NCBI RefSeq assembly: GCF_001658025.2 | Contig: NZ_CP014007.2 | Coordinates: forward strand, 2,790,001-2,854,000 | Length of the DNA: 64,000 bases | Source: Kosakonia oryzae | GTDB lineage: Bacteria; Pseudomonadota; Gammaproteobacteria; Enterobacterales; Enterobacteriaceae | Direction: 5' to 3' | Shown: piece by piece, positions 36,939 to 47,285 of the stretch | How positions within the stretch are numbered: position 1 is the stretch's first letter | Layout of the letters: each line of letters starts with the position of its first letter | The notes under the pieces: generated by a model | Told to the model about the DNA's origin: nothing | The model's input: the letters and a program-made list of their open reading frames with translations, nothing else | Database searches by the model: none | Made by a program: the position numbers and the translations under genes

Positions 36939-39900
36939 TTACTCCCCCGCCATTCGCTGATACTGCGCGAAACGCTGCTTCGCGTCCTGCTCAGTTTGCT
37001 CGAAGAGTTGATCGGCCAGTTCCGGCGCGGTGCGACCCAGCGAGGCGTAACGCACTTCGCCCATCAGGAAGTCGCGGAAACTCTCTTCGGGTTCGTCGGA
37101 GTCGAGAATAAACGGATTCTTGCCCTTCGCCATCAGTTGCGGGTTATAACGCCACAGATGCCAGTAACCGGAATCCACCGCGCGTTTTGCTTCGCGCATA
37201 CTGCATCCCATCCCGGCTTTCAGACCGTGGTTGATACAGGCCGCATAAGCGATAACCAGCGACGGGCCAGGCCATGCCTCTGCTTCGGCAATGGCCCGCA
37301 GCGTCTGGGCTTTATCCGCGCCCATCGCCACCTGCGCGACATACACATTGCCGTAGCTCACCGCCATCATGCCGAGATCCTTTTTGCGCGTCCGTTTGCC
37401 TTCGGCGGCAAACTTGGCAATCGCCGCAACCGGCGTCGATTTCGACGACTGACCGCCAGTGTTGGAGTACACCTCGGTATCAAACACCAGGATATTCACA
37501 TCCTCGCCGGAGGCCAGCACATGATCGAGGCCGCCAAAACCGATGTCATACGCCCAACCGTCGCCGCCAAAAATCCACTGCGAACGTTTAGCGAAATAGT
37601 CGCGGTTCTGGTACATGCGGTTCAGCAGCGGATCGTCGCCCTTCTCCTGCGCCAGTAGCGCACTCAGTTGCTCACCGCGCTCGCGTGTGCCTTCACCGCG
37701 ATCTTTGTTCTCCAGCCATTGGCGCAACGCCTGCTGTAACGCCTCGCTGTGCGGCGCAGCCAGTGCATCCATCGCATCACTGGCGAGTTGTTCACGCACC
37801 GCACGCCCGCCGAGCATCATCCCGAGGCCAAACTCGGCGTTATCTTCAAACAACGAGTTAGCCCACGCCGGGCCTTGCCCTTTATGGTTGGTGGTCCACG
37901 GAATTGACGGCGCGCTGGCCCCCCAAATCGACGAACATCCCGTGGCGTTGGCGATCATCATGCGATCGCCAAACAACTGCGTCACCAGCCGCGCATACGG
38001 GGTTTCGCCGCAGCCCGCGCAGGCACCGGAAAACTCCAGCAGCGGGGTTTCAAACTGGCTGCCTTTGACTGTGGTTTTGTTGAACGGATTGCTTTTCGGC
38101 GACAGCGCCAGCGCATAATCCCACACCGGTTGCATCGCTAACTGGCTCTCCAGCGGCTGCATGGTCAGGGCTTTGCCCTTCGCCGGGCAGATATCGACAC
38201 AGTTGCCGCAGCCGGAACAATCGAGCGGCGAAATGGCCAGATGATAGTCGTAATCCTTCGCCCCCTGCGCCGCTTTACTCAGCAACGCTATCGGGGCCGC
38301 ATCGCGCTCTTCCTGATTCAGCAGCGCCGGGCGAACGGCGGCATGCGGGCAGATAAAGGCGCACTGATTACACTGGGTACAGCCTTCGGGGTTCCACACC
38401 GGCACCTGCAACGCAATGCCGCGTTTCTCCCACGCTGCGGTTCCTGTCGGGAATGTCCCGTCCTCCATACCGACAAAGGCGCTGACCGGCAGTTTGTCGC
38501 CGTTCTGCCGGTTCATCGGTTCGAGAATGTCGCGGATAAAATCCGGCATCATCCGCGTCTCTTCCACCGTGTCATCTTCCAGCGTCGCCCAGCGTTCCGG
38601 CACCATCACTTCCTGGATGGCTTCCATCCCCAGATCAATGGCGGCATTGTTCATATCCACCACTTTTTGCCCTTTACTGCCGTAGGATTTCTCGACCGCC
38701 TGCTTCAGGTAATCAGACGCCGCTTGCGGATCAATAATCCCCGCCAGTTTGAAGAATGCCGCCTGCATTAGCATGTTAAAGCGCCCGCCCAGCCCCAGCT
38801 TGCGGGCGATATCCACCGCGTTGAGGGTATAGAAACGGATCCCTTCGCGGGCGATATAACGCTTCATACTGTTTGGCAGCCGCGCTTCCAGCTCTTCACC
38901 AAACCAGGTGCAGTTCAGCAGGAATGTGCCGCCGGGGTTCAGCCCCTCCAGCAGATCGTACTTATCGACGTAGGATTGCTGCGAGCAGGCGATAAAATCC
39001 GCGCGGTGGATCAGGTACGGCGAGGTAATCGGCCGTTCGCCAAAACGCAGATGCGAAACGGTAATGCCGCCAGATTTTTTCGAATCGTAGGCAAAGTAGG
39101 CCTGCGCGTACATCGGCGTTTTATCACCGATGATCTTGATGGCGCTCTTGTTGGCGCTGACCGTACCGTCGGAACCCAGCCCCCAGAATTTACAGGCGGT
39201 GATCCCCTCGCGGGAAACGTGGACCTCATGAGAGGGCACCGGCAGCGACGTGTGGGTGACATCGTCGAAAATCCCCACCGTGAAACCATCTTTCGGCAGC
39301 GGTTTTTTCAGGTTCTCAAACACCGAGACAATATGCCCCGGCAGCACATCTTTACCGCCCAGCGCATAGCGCCCGCCAACAATCAGCGGCGCGTCATGCT
39401 GGTGATAAAACGCGTTTTTCACATCCAGGCACAGCGGTTCTGCCTGCGCGCCCGGCTCTTTGGTGCGATCGAGCACCGCAATACGTTTGACGCTTTTCGG
39501 AATTTTGGCGAAGAAGTGCGACAGCGAAAACGGCCGGAACAGATGTACCGTCACCAGGCCCACTTTTTCACCGCTGTCGATCAGTGCGTCCACCACTTCG
39601 GAAATGGTGTCGCATACCGACCCCATTGCCACGATGATCTGTTCCGCATCGTCTGCGCCGTAGTAATCAAACAGGTGGTATTCGCGGCCGGTCAGGCGAT
39701 AGATCTCCGCCATATAGTTTTCGACGATCTCCGGCAGCGCATCGTAGTAGCGGTTGGCAGCTTCCCGCTCCTGAAAATAGATATCGGGGTTTTGCGCGGT
39801 ACCGCGAATCACCGGATGATCCGGGTTCAGGGCGTTACGGCGAAAGCGGTTCAGCGCGTCGGTATCCAGCAACGGTGCCAGATCGTCATACTCCAGCACT

Positions 39901-40451
39901 TCAATTTTCTGGATCTCGTGAGAAGTACGAAAACCATCAAAGAAGTTAATAAAAGGCACGCGGCCTTTAATGGCAGAAAGGTGCGCCACCGCCGAGAGAT
40001 CCATCACCTGCTGAACGTTGCTCTCGGCCAGCATCGCGCAGCCGCTCTGGCGAACCGCCATCACATCCTGATGATCGCCGAAAATGTTCAGCGAGTTGGT
40101 TGCCAGCGCGCGGGCGCTGACGTGAAACACGCCGGGCAGCAGCTCACCGGCGATTTTGTACAGATTGGGGATCATTAACAGCAGCCCCTGCGAAGCGGTA
40201 TAGGTGGTGGTCAGCGCCCCGGCCTGCAACGCGCCGTGTACGGCACCGGCCGCGCCCGCTTCGGACTGCATCTCCATTAAACGCACCGGCTGGCCAAACA
40301 GGTTTTTCTTGCCGTCTGCCGCCCACTGATCGACGTTTTCCGCCATCGGCGTTGAGGGGGTAATGGGGTAAATCGCGGCGACATCAGTAAAGGCATACGA
40401 AATCCATGCCGCTGCCGCGTTGCCATCCATTGTTTTCATCTTTCCGGACAT
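36939..40451 (-). CDS. nifJ: pyruvate:flavodoxin oxidoreductase NifJ
   Basis: 1170 residues, equal to Klebsiella NifJ. It oxidises pyruvate with CoA and passes electrons to NifF, which reduces nitrogenase Fe protein. Domains in order: pyrimidine-binding N-domain (YPITPSTPMAENVD), the CoA-domain, two [4Fe-4S] ferredoxin motifs (CTQCNQCAFICP and CSGCGNCVDICP), and the C-terminal TPP domain (GGDGWAYDIGFGGLDH). It reads away from nifH across 386 bp that hold its sigma-54 promoter and NifA sites. Confidence 0.97.
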   Translation of the reverse strand: MSGKMKTMDGNAAAAWISYAFTDVAAIYPITPSTPMAENVDQWAADGKKNLFGQPVRLMEMQSEAGAAGAVHGALQAGALTTTYTASQGLLLMIPNLYKIAGELLPGVFHVSARALATNSLNIFGDHQDVMAVRQSGCAMLAESNVQQVMDLSAVAHLSAIKGRVPFINFFDGFRTSHEIQKIEVLEYDDLAPLLDTDALNRFRRNALNPDHPVIRGTAQNPDIYFQEREAANRYYDALPEIVENYMAEIYRLTGREYHLFDYYGADDAEQIIVAMGSVCDTISEVVDALIDSGEKVGLVTVHLFRPFSLSHFFAKIPKSVKRIAVLDRTKEPGAQAEPLCLDVKNAFYHQHDAPLIVGGRYALGGKDVLPGHIVSVFENLKKPLPKDGFTVGIFDDVTHTSLPVPSHEVHVSREGITACKFWGLGSDGTVSANKSAIKIIGDKTPMYAQAYFAYDSKKSGGITVSHLRFGERPITSPYLIHRADFIACSQQSYVDKYDLLEGLNPGGTFLLNCTWFGEELEARLPNSMKRYIAREGIRFYTLNAVDIARKLGLGGRFNMLMQAAFFKLAGIIDPQAASDYLKQAVEKSYGSKGQKVVDMNNAAIDLGMEAIQEVMVPERWATLEDDTVEETRMMPDFIRDILEPMNRQNGDKLPVSAFVGMEDGTFPTGTAAWEKRGIALQVPVWNPEGCTQCNQCAFICPHAAVRPALLNQEERDAAPIALLSKAAQGAKDYDYHLAISPLDCSGCGNCVDICPAKGKALTMQPLESQLAMQPVWDYALALSPKSNPFNKTTVKGSQFETPLLEFSGACAGCGETPYARLVTQLFGDRMMIANATGCSSIWGASAPSIPWTTNHKGQGPAWANSLFEDNAEFGLGMMLGGRAVREQLASDAMDALAAPHSEALQQALRQWLENKDRGEGTRERGEQLSALLAQEKGDDPLLNRMYQNRDYFAKRSQWIFGGDGWAYDIGFGGLDHVLASGEDVNILVFDTEVYSNTGGQSSKSTPVAAIAKFAAEGKRTRKKDLGMMAVSYGNVYVAQVAMGADKAQTLRAIAEAEAWPGPSLVIAYAACINHGLKAGMGCSMREAKRAVDSGYWHLWRYNPQLMAKGKNPFILDSDEPEESFRDFLMGEVRYASLGRTAPELADQLFEQTEQDAKQRFAQYQRMAGE

Positions 40452-40493
40452 TGCTCATTCCTCGACTGTAAGAGGTCATCTCCCTGTCGCCGT

Positions 40494-40509
40494 TGCACAG
40501 CCTGTGCCA
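40494..40509 (-). promoter_or_regulatory. sigma-54 promoter of nifJ
   Basis: On the reverse strand, TGGCACAGGCTGTGCA has GG and GC separated by 10 bases, as for -24/-12 promoters. It lies 43 bp upstream of nifJ. Confidence 0.85.
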
Positions 40510-40593
40510 GCTCATTTATCCCTTTATAAACAATGCATTAAAGGTAACCGCAACAAAACGGTTGCATGAAACAAGACAGTGGACGCGACATCC

Positions 40594-40609
40594 TGTTGAA
40601 CTGCCGACA
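40594..40609. promoter_or_regulatory. NifA upstream activator sequence 1
   Basis: TGT-N10-ACA (TGTTGAACTGCCGACA) in the nifJ-nifH intergenic region, about 100 bp upstream of the nifJ promoter. Confidence 0.8.
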
Positions 40610-40629
40610 AAGTGTCGCACGCCGTGGGT

Positions 40630-40645
40630 TGTACCCCGACGTACA
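40630..40645. promoter_or_regulatory. NifA upstream activator sequence 2
   Basis: TGT-N10-ACA (TGTACCCCGACGTACA), between the other two sites; roughly 125 bp from nifJ and 145 bp from nifH promoters. Confidence 0.8.
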
Positions 40646-40662
40646 GAAACGGTGTGCGGAAT

Positions 40663-40678
40663 TGTTCTGTTTCGCACA
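40663..40678. promoter_or_regulatory. NifA upstream activator sequence 3 (nifH-proximal)
   Basis: TGT-N10-ACA (TGTTCTGTTTCGCACA), about 110-125 bp upstream of the nifH -12 element, the spacing usual for NifA. Confidence 0.85.
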
Positions 40679-40762
40679 ATTGGTAAGGCGATTGTTTACT
40701 CTTTGTCCCTCCCTTTGCGACAGCGAAAACAGCAATGCTTTTAAAATCAATTGATTAAATAA

Positions 40763-41719
<957 letters not shown>

Positions 41720-41746
41720 TGCACGCCCGCCAACAGGAAGACGACT

Positions 41747-43195
41747 ATGAGCAATGCAACAGGCGAACGTAATCTGGAGATCATCCAGGAAGTGCTGGAG
41801 ATCTTTCCGGAAAAAACGCGCAAAGAACGCAGAAAGCACATGATGGTGAGCGACCCGGAGATGGAAAGCGTCGGGAAATGCATCATCTCCAACCGTAAGT
41901 CGCAGCCCGGCGTGATGACCGTGCGCGGTTGCTCTTACGCCGGTTCTAAAGGGGTGGTATTCGGGCCGATCAAAGATATGGCCCATATCTCCCACGGCCC
42001 GATCGGCTGCGGTCAGTACTCCCGCGCCGGACGGCGTAACTACTACACCGGCGTCAGCGGTGTTGATAGCTTCGGTACGCTCAACTTCACCTCTGATTTT
42101 CAGGAGCGCGATATCGTGTTCGGCGGCGATAAAAAGCTGACCAAACTGATTGAAGAGATGGAGACGCTGTTCCCGCTGACTAAAGGGATCTCCATTCAGT
42201 CCGAATGCCCGGTCGGCCTGATTGGTGACGACATTGAAGCCGTTGCCAACGCCAGCCGCAAAGCCATCAATAAACCGGTCATTCCGGTGCGCTGCGAAGG
42301 CTTTCGCGGCGTTTCCCAGTCGCTCGGCCACCACATTGCCAACGACGTGATCCGCGACTGGGTACTGGATAACCGCGAAGGCAAGCCATTTGAAGCCGGT
42401 CCTTATGACGTGGCGATCATCGGCGATTACAACATCGGCGGCGATGCCTGGGCGTCGCGCATTTTGCTCGAAGAGATGGGCCTGCGCGTGGTGGCGCAGT
42501 GGTCCGGCGACGGCACGCTGGTTGAGATGGAGAACACGCCGTTCGTCAAACTCAACCTTGTGCACTGCTACCGCTCGATGAACTACATCTCCCGCCATAT
42601 GGAGGAGAAACACGGTATTCCGTGGATGGAGTACAACTTCTTCGGCCCGACCAAAGTCGCCGAGTCGTTGCGCAAAATCGCCGATATGTTTGATGACACC
42701 ATTCGCGCCAACGCTGAAGCGGTGATCGCCAAATATCAGGCGCAGAACGACGCCATCATCGCCAAATACCGTCCGCGTCTGGAAGGCCGCAAAGTGCTGC
42801 TGTATATGGGCGGTTTACGTCCTCGCCATGTGATTGGCGCTTATGAAGATCTGGGGATGGAAATTATCGCTGCGGGTTATGAATTCGCCCACAACGATGA
42901 CTACGACCGCACCCTGCCGGATCTGAAAGAAGGCACCTTGCTGTTCGACGATGCCAGCAGTTATGAACTGGAAGCCTTTGTCAAAGCGCTGAAGCCGGAT
43001 CTGATCGGCTCCGGTATTAAAGAGAAGTACATCTTCCAGAAAATGGGCGTGCCGTTTCGCCAGATGCACTCCTGGGATTACTCCGGCCCCTATCACGGTT
43101 ATGACGGCTTTGCCATCTTCGCCCGCGATATGGATATGACGCTCAATAACCCCGCGTGGGGCCAGTTGACTGCGCCGTGGCTGAAATCCGCCTGA
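41747..43195 (+). CDS. nifD: nitrogenase MoFe protein alpha chain NifD
   Basis: 482 residues. It holds FeMo-co and half of the P-cluster. P-cluster ligands Cys62 (RGCSYAG), Cys88 (PIGCGQYS) and Cys154 (SECPVGLIG) are seen; FeMo-co ligands are Cys274 (LVHCYRSMN) and His441 ([11 protein letters not shown]); His195 is in [10 protein letters not shown]. These positions identify the Mo enzyme, not the V or Fe type. It is 27 bp after nifH. Confidence 0.99.
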   Translation: MSNATGERNLEIIQEVLEIFPEKTRKERRKHMMVSDPEMESVGKCIISNRKSQPGVMTVRGCSYAGSKGVVFGPIKDMAHISHGPIGCGQYSRAGRRNYYTGVSGVDSFGTLNFTSDFQERDIVFGGDKKLTKLIEEMETLFPLTKGISIQSECPVGLIGDDIEAVANASRKAINKPVIPVRCEGFRGVSQSLGHHIANDVIRDWVLDNREGKPFEAGPYDVAIIGDYNIGGDAWASRILLEEMGLRVVAQWSGDGTLVEMENTPFVKLNLVHCYRSMNYISRHMEEKHGIPWMEYNFFGPTKVAESLRKIADMFDDTIRANAEAVIAKYQAQNDAIIAKYRPRLEGRKVLLYMGGLRPRHVIGAYEDLGMEIIAAGYEFAHNDDYDRTLPDLKEGTLLFDDASSYELEAFVKALKPDLIGSGIKEKYIFQKMGVPFRQMHSWDYSGPYHGYDGFAIFARDMDMTLNNPAWGQLTAPWLKSA

Positions 43196-43250
43196 TTTTA
43201 ATCCTGCTATCCCGTCTGTTCACCGATTTGTGGCGCGGGAGGAGAACACC

Positions 43251-44813
43251 ATGAGCCAAAGTGCTGAGAAAATTCAAAACTGTCATCCGCTGTTTGAACA
43301 GGATGCGTACCAGATGCTGTTTAAAGATAAACGGCAACTGGAAGAGGCCCACGATCCGGCGCGCGTGCAGGAGGTCTTTCAATGGACCACCACCGCAGAG
43401 TATGAAGCGCTTAACTTTCAACGCGAAGCGCTGACCATCGATCCGGCCAAAGCCTGCCAGCCGCTGGGCGCGGTACTGTGCTCGCTGGGCTTTGCCAATA
43501 CCCTGCCGTATGTTCACGGCTCCCAGGGGTGCGTGGCCTATTTCCGCACCTATTTTAACCGTCACTTTAAAGAGCCGATTGCCTGTGTTTCCGACTCGAT
43601 GACGGAAGATGCGGCAGTATTCGGCGGCAACAACAACCTGAACACCGGGTTGCAGAACGCCAGCGCTCTCTACAAGCCGGAAATCATTGCCGTCTCCACC
43701 ACCTGTATGGCGGAGGTCATCGGCGACGATCTGCAGGCGTTTATTGCTAACGCCAAAAAAGACGGTTTTGTCGATGCGGCGATCCCGGTGCCTTACGCGC
43801 ACACGCCAAGCTTTATCGGCAGCCATATCACCGGCTGGGACAATATGTTCGAGGGCTTCGCCCGTACCTTTACCGCCGATTACAGCGGGCAACCGGGCAA
43901 GTTACCGCGTATCAACCTGGTCAGCGGATTTGAAACCTATCTCGGCAATTTCCGCGTGCTGAAACGCATGATGGAGCAAATGGAGGTGCCGTGCAGCCTG
44001 CTTTCCGATCCCTCCGAAGTGCTGGATACCCCGGCTGACGGGCATTATCACATGTATGCCGGCGGTACGACCCAGCAGGAGATGCGCGAAGCGCCTGATG
44101 CTATCGACACCCTGCTGCTGCAACCCTGGCAACTGGTGAAAACCAAAAAAGTGGTGCAGGAAAGCTGGAACCAGCCCGCTACCGAGGTGCAAATCCCGAT
44201 GGGACTGGCCGGAACCGACGAACTGCTGATGGCGGTAAGCCAGTTAACCGGCAAAGCCATTCCGGATAGCTTAGCGCTGGAGCGCGGTCGGCTGGTGGAC
44301 ATGATGCTCGACTCCCACACCTGGCTGCACGGCAAGAAATTTGGCCTGTTCGGCGACCCGGATTTTGTCATGGGGCTGACCCGCTTCCTGCTGGAACTGG
44401 GCTGCGAACCGACGGTGATTCTGTGCCATAACGGCAGCAAGCGCTGGCAGAAAGCGATGAAGAAAATGCTTGAAGCCTCGCCGTACGGGAAAGAGAGCGA
44501 AGTCTTTATCAACTGCGATCTGTGGCATTTCCGCTCGCTGATGTTTACCCGTCAGCCGGACTTTATGATCGGCAACTCCTACGCCAAGTTTATCCAGCGC
44601 GATACGCTGGCGAAGGGTGAACAGTTTGAAGTGCCGCTGATCCGCCTTGGGTTCCCGCTGTTCGATCGCCACCATCTGCACCGCCAGACCACCTGGGGTT
44701 ACGAAGGGGCCATGAGTATCCTCACCACGCTGGTTAATGCGGTGCTGGAGAAAGTCGACAGAGAGACCATCAAGCTCGGCAAAACCGACTACAGCTTCGA
44801 TCTTATCCGTTAA
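43251..44813 (+). CDS. nifK: nitrogenase MoFe protein beta chain NifK
   Basis: 520 residues from the ATG preceded by GGGAGGAG. P-cluster ligands Cys69 (KACQPLG), Cys94 (SQGCVAYF) and Cys152 (STTCMAEVIGDD) are present. With NifD it forms the alpha2beta2 nitrogenase. A longer frame from 43230 is not used by relatives. Confidence 0.99.
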   Translation: MSQSAEKIQNCHPLFEQDAYQMLFKDKRQLEEAHDPARVQEVFQWTTTAEYEALNFQREALTIDPAKACQPLGAVLCSLGFANTLPYVHGSQGCVAYFRTYFNRHFKEPIACVSDSMTEDAAVFGGNNNLNTGLQNASALYKPEIIAVSTTCMAEVIGDDLQAFIANAKKDGFVDAAIPVPYAHTPSFIGSHITGWDNMFEGFARTFTADYSGQPGKLPRINLVSGFETYLGNFRVLKRMMEQMEVPCSLLSDPSEVLDTPADGHYHMYAGGTTQQEMREAPDAIDTLLLQPWQLVKTKKVVQESWNQPATEVQIPMGLAGTDELLMAVSQLTGKAIPDSLALERGRLVDMMLDSHTWLHGKKFGLFGDPDFVMGLTRFLLELGCEPTVILCHNGSKRWQKAMKKMLEASPYGKESEVFINCDLWHFRSLMFTRQPDFMIGNSYAKFIQRDTLAKGEQFEVPLIRLGFPLFDRHHLHRQTTWGYEGAMSILTTLVNAVLEKVDRETIKLGKTDYSFDLIR

Positions 44814-44820
44814 CCATCAC

Positions 44821-44841
44821 AGCCCCGCCTTGCGCGGGGCT
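44821..44841 (+). other. stem-loop between nifK and nifT
   Basis: AGCCCCGC / GCGGGGCT forms a strong 8-bp stem with a CTTGC-type loop and no T-run. It may protect the 3' end of nifHDK mRNA or reduce read-through into nifTY. Confidence 0.6.
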
Positions 44842-44853
44842 CAGGGAGGCACT

Positions 44854-45072
44854 ATGCCGGTCGTTACTATTCGCCAGCGCGGCGCGGATCTCTACTGCTA
44901 TATCGCCAAACAGGATCTGGAAGCGAAAATCCTGGACGTTGAGCACGACTCCCCGGAACGCTGGGGCGGCGCGATTTCTCTTGAGGGCGGTCGCCGCTAT
45001 TACGTCAATCTGCAACCCGGACGGCCCTCATTTCCCATTAGCCTGCGCGCCACCCGCGACGCCCTGGTATAA
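44854..45072 (+). CDS. nifT: NifT (FixT) family protein
   Basis: 72 residues starting MPVVTIRQRGADLYCYIAKQ after a GGGAGG site. Usual nif position between nifK and nifY. Function is not established; deletion in Klebsiella has little effect. Confidence 0.93.
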   Translation: MPVVTIRQRGADLYCYIAKQDLEAKILDVEHDSPERWGGAISLEGGRRYYVNLQPGRPSFPISLRATRDALV

Positions 45073-45083
45073 GGAGATGAGCC

Positions 45084-45746
45084 ATGTCCGACAACGATAC
45101 CCTTTTCTGGCGGATGCTGGCGCTGTTCCAGGCGCTGCCGGAACTGCAACCCGCGCAAATCATGGCGTGGCTGACCGGCGACTGCGATGAGGCGCTGACG
45201 CCGGAGCTGCTGGCCTCGCTGGATCAACGCCGTCTGGAGCAGCGCTTTCCTCATGAGGACGCATTAATGTCCGCCGGGCGCTGGGCGCGGGTGAAAGCGT
45301 GCCTGAAAGGCGATCTACCCGCCCATTTGCGCGTGATCGACCACGCGGCGCGTCGCCCGCAGTTGATTGTCGCCTTCTGCTCGCAGGATGGGCTGGCAAT
45401 TAACGGCCATTTCGGCCAGGGGCGGCTGTTTTTTATTTATGCCTTTGATGACCAGGGCGGCTGGCTGTATGACTTACGCCGTTACGCCGCCAGTCCGCAG
45501 GACAAAGAGCCCAACGAGAGCCGCGCGCAACTGCTCGGCGATTGCCATCTGCTGTTCTGCGAAGCGATTGGCGGCCCCGCCGCTGCCCGCCTGATCCGCC
45601 ACAATATCCATCCGATGAAAGTCGCCCCCGGCCAGACCATTAGCTCGCAGTGCGACGCCATCAAAACGCTCCTCAACGGGCAACTGCCGCCGTGGCTGGC
45701 AAAACGCCTTGAGCGCGCCAACCCGCTGGAAGAACGGGTGTTCTGA
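45084..45746 (+). CDS. nifY: NifY, dinitrogenase-associated protein
   Basis: 220 residues, same as Klebsiella NifY. It has an N-terminal helical domain and a NifX/NifB-like FeMo-co-binding domain (about 90-200, INGHFGQGRLFFIYAF). It binds apo-NifDK and helps insert FeMo-co. The gene ends at a strong terminator, closing the nifHDKTY operon. Confidence 0.93.
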   Translation: MSDNDTLFWRMLALFQALPELQPAQIMAWLTGDCDEALTPELLASLDQRRLEQRFPHEDALMSAGRWARVKACLKGDLPAHLRVIDHAARRPQLIVAFCSQDGLAINGHFGQGRLFFIYAFDDQGGWLYDLRRYAASPQDKEPNESRAQLLGDCHLLFCEAIGGPAAARLIRHNIHPMKVAPGQTISSQCDAIKTLLNGQLPPWLAKRLERANPLEERVF

Positions 45747-45747
45747 A

Positions 45748-45772
45748 TTCATCCCCTTCGGGGGATTTTTTT
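45748..45772 (+). terminator. terminator after nifY
   Basis: ATCCCC-TTCG-GGGGAT followed by T7; a UUCG-type loop makes it very stable. Confidence 0.92.
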
Positions 45773-45800
45773 GCGTGAACATTGCGCCAATTGTCTGCTT

Positions 45801-45816
45801 TGTTGCAAAACCGACA
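45801..45816. promoter_or_regulatory. NifA upstream activator sequence of nifE
   Basis: TGTTGCAAAACCGACA, TGT-N10-ACA. It is only about 50-60 bp upstream of the nifE -12 element, closer than the other nif sites. Confidence 0.75.
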
Positions 45817-45849
45817 CTTTTTTTCTCTTAAAAATCAATCACTCATTGC

Positions 45850-45865
45850 TGGCTCGCGAATTGCA
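45850..45865 (+). promoter_or_regulatory. sigma-54 promoter of nifENX
   Basis: TGGCTCGCGAATTGCA has the GG-N10-GC pattern, 36 bp ahead of the nifE ATG. Confidence 0.85.
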
Positions 45866-45901
45866 CCTGCTGCTACAACCCAACCAGATGATGAGGTGAT
45901 G

Positions 45902-47275
45902 ATGAAGGGGAACGAGATCCTGGCTTTGCTCGATGAACCTGCCTGCGAGCACAACCATAAACAGAAATCCGGCTGCAGCGCGCCGAAACCCGGCGCGACG
46001 GCGGGCGGCTGCGCCTTTGACGGTGCGCAGATCACCCTGCTGCCACTCTCCGATGTTGCCCACCTGGTACACGGCCCCATTGGTTGTACCGGTAGCTCAT
46101 GGGATAACCGTGGCAGCTTCAGTTCCGGCCCGACGATCAACCGGCTGGGTTTTACCACCGATCTGAGCGAACAGGATGTGATTATGGGGCGCGGCGAACG
46201 CCGCCTGTTCCATGCCGTGCGCCATATCGTCAACCGCTACCATCCGGCCGCCGTCTTTATCTATAACACCTGCGTCCCCGCGATGGAGGGCGACGATATC
46301 GAAGCCGTCTGTCAGGCGGCAGAAACCGCCACCGGCGTACCGGTGATTGCCGTTGATGTCGCCGGGTTTTACGGCAGCAAAAATCTTGGCAACCGGCTGG
46401 CCGGTGAAGTGATGGTGAAAAAGGTCATTGGCGGGCGTGAACCCGCGCCGTGGCCGGAAGATACGCCGTTTGCCCCGGCGCATCGCCACGATATCGGGCT
46501 GATTGGCGAATTCAATATTGCCGGGGAGTTCTGGCACATTCAGCCGCTGCTTGATGAGCTGGGTATTCGCGTGCTCGGCAGCCTCTCCGGCGACGGGCGC
46601 TTCAGTGAAATCCAGACGCTACACCGGGCGCAGGTCAACATGCTGGTCTGCTCCAGGGCGCTGATCAACGTCGCCCGCTCGCTGGAGCAGCGCTACGGCA
46701 CGCCGTGGTTTGAAGGCAGTTTTTATGGCGTACGCGCCACCTCTGACGCTCTGCGGCAACTGGCGGCGCTGACCGGAGACCGCGATCTGATGCAGCGCAC
46801 CGAACAGCTAATTGCCCGTGAAGAACAACGAACAGAGCAGGCGCTGGCCCCGCTGCGTGAACGGCTGCGCGGGCGCAAAGCGCTGCTCTATACCGGCGGC
46901 GTGAAATCCTGGTCGGTGGTCTCGGCGCTTCAGGATCTGGGCATGGAAGTGGTGGCGACCGGTACGCGCAAATCCACCGAAGAGGATAAACAGCGCATCC
47001 GCGAACTGATGGGTGCCGACGCGCTGATGCTTGATGAAGGCAACGCCCGCTCGCTGCTGGACGTGGTTTACCGCTACCAGGCGGACATGATGATCGCCGG
47101 GGGACGCAATATGTATACCGCCTACAAAGCGCGGCTGCCGTTCCTCGATATCAATCAGGAGCGCGAGCACGCCTTTGCCGGTTACCGCGGCATTGTCACG
47201 CTGGCCGAACAGCTCTGCCTGACCATGGAAAGCCCGGTCTGGCCGCAAACCCATTCCCGCGCACCGTGGCAATAA
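45902..47275 (+). CDS. nifE: FeMo-co scaffold protein NifE
   Basis: 457 residues starting [14 protein letters not shown], as in Klebsiella. It is a NifD paralogue that with NifN forms the scaffold on which NifB-co matures to FeMo-co. The conserved cysteines in [13 protein letters not shown] and [12 protein letters not shown] keep its [4Fe-4S] cluster. First gene of nifENX. Confidence 0.97.
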   Translation: MKGNEILALLDEPACEHNHKQKSGCSAPKPGATAGGCAFDGAQITLLPLSDVAHLVHGPIGCTGSSWDNRGSFSSGPTINRLGFTTDLSEQDVIMGRGERRLFHAVRHIVNRYHPAAVFIYNTCVPAMEGDDIEAVCQAAETATGVPVIAVDVAGFYGSKNLGNRLAGEVMVKKVIGGREPAPWPEDTPFAPAHRHDIGLIGEFNIAGEFWHIQPLLDELGIRVLGSLSGDGRFSEIQTLHRAQVNMLVCSRALINVARSLEQRYGTPWFEGSFYGVRATSDALRQLAALTGDRDLMQRTEQLIAREEQRTEQALAPLRERLRGRKALLYTGGVKSWSVVSALQDLGMEVVATGTRKSTEEDKQRIRELMGADALMLDEGNARSLLDVVYRYQADMMIAGGRNMYTAYKARLPFLDINQEREHAFAGYRGIVTLAEQLCLTMESPVWPQTHSRAPWQ

Positions 47276-47285
47276 GGAGCCCGCA

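Noticed and set aside
38976-40178. 400-residue forward frame opposite nifJ
   Set aside because: Antisense shadow of nifJ, Arg/His-rich as expected for such frames.
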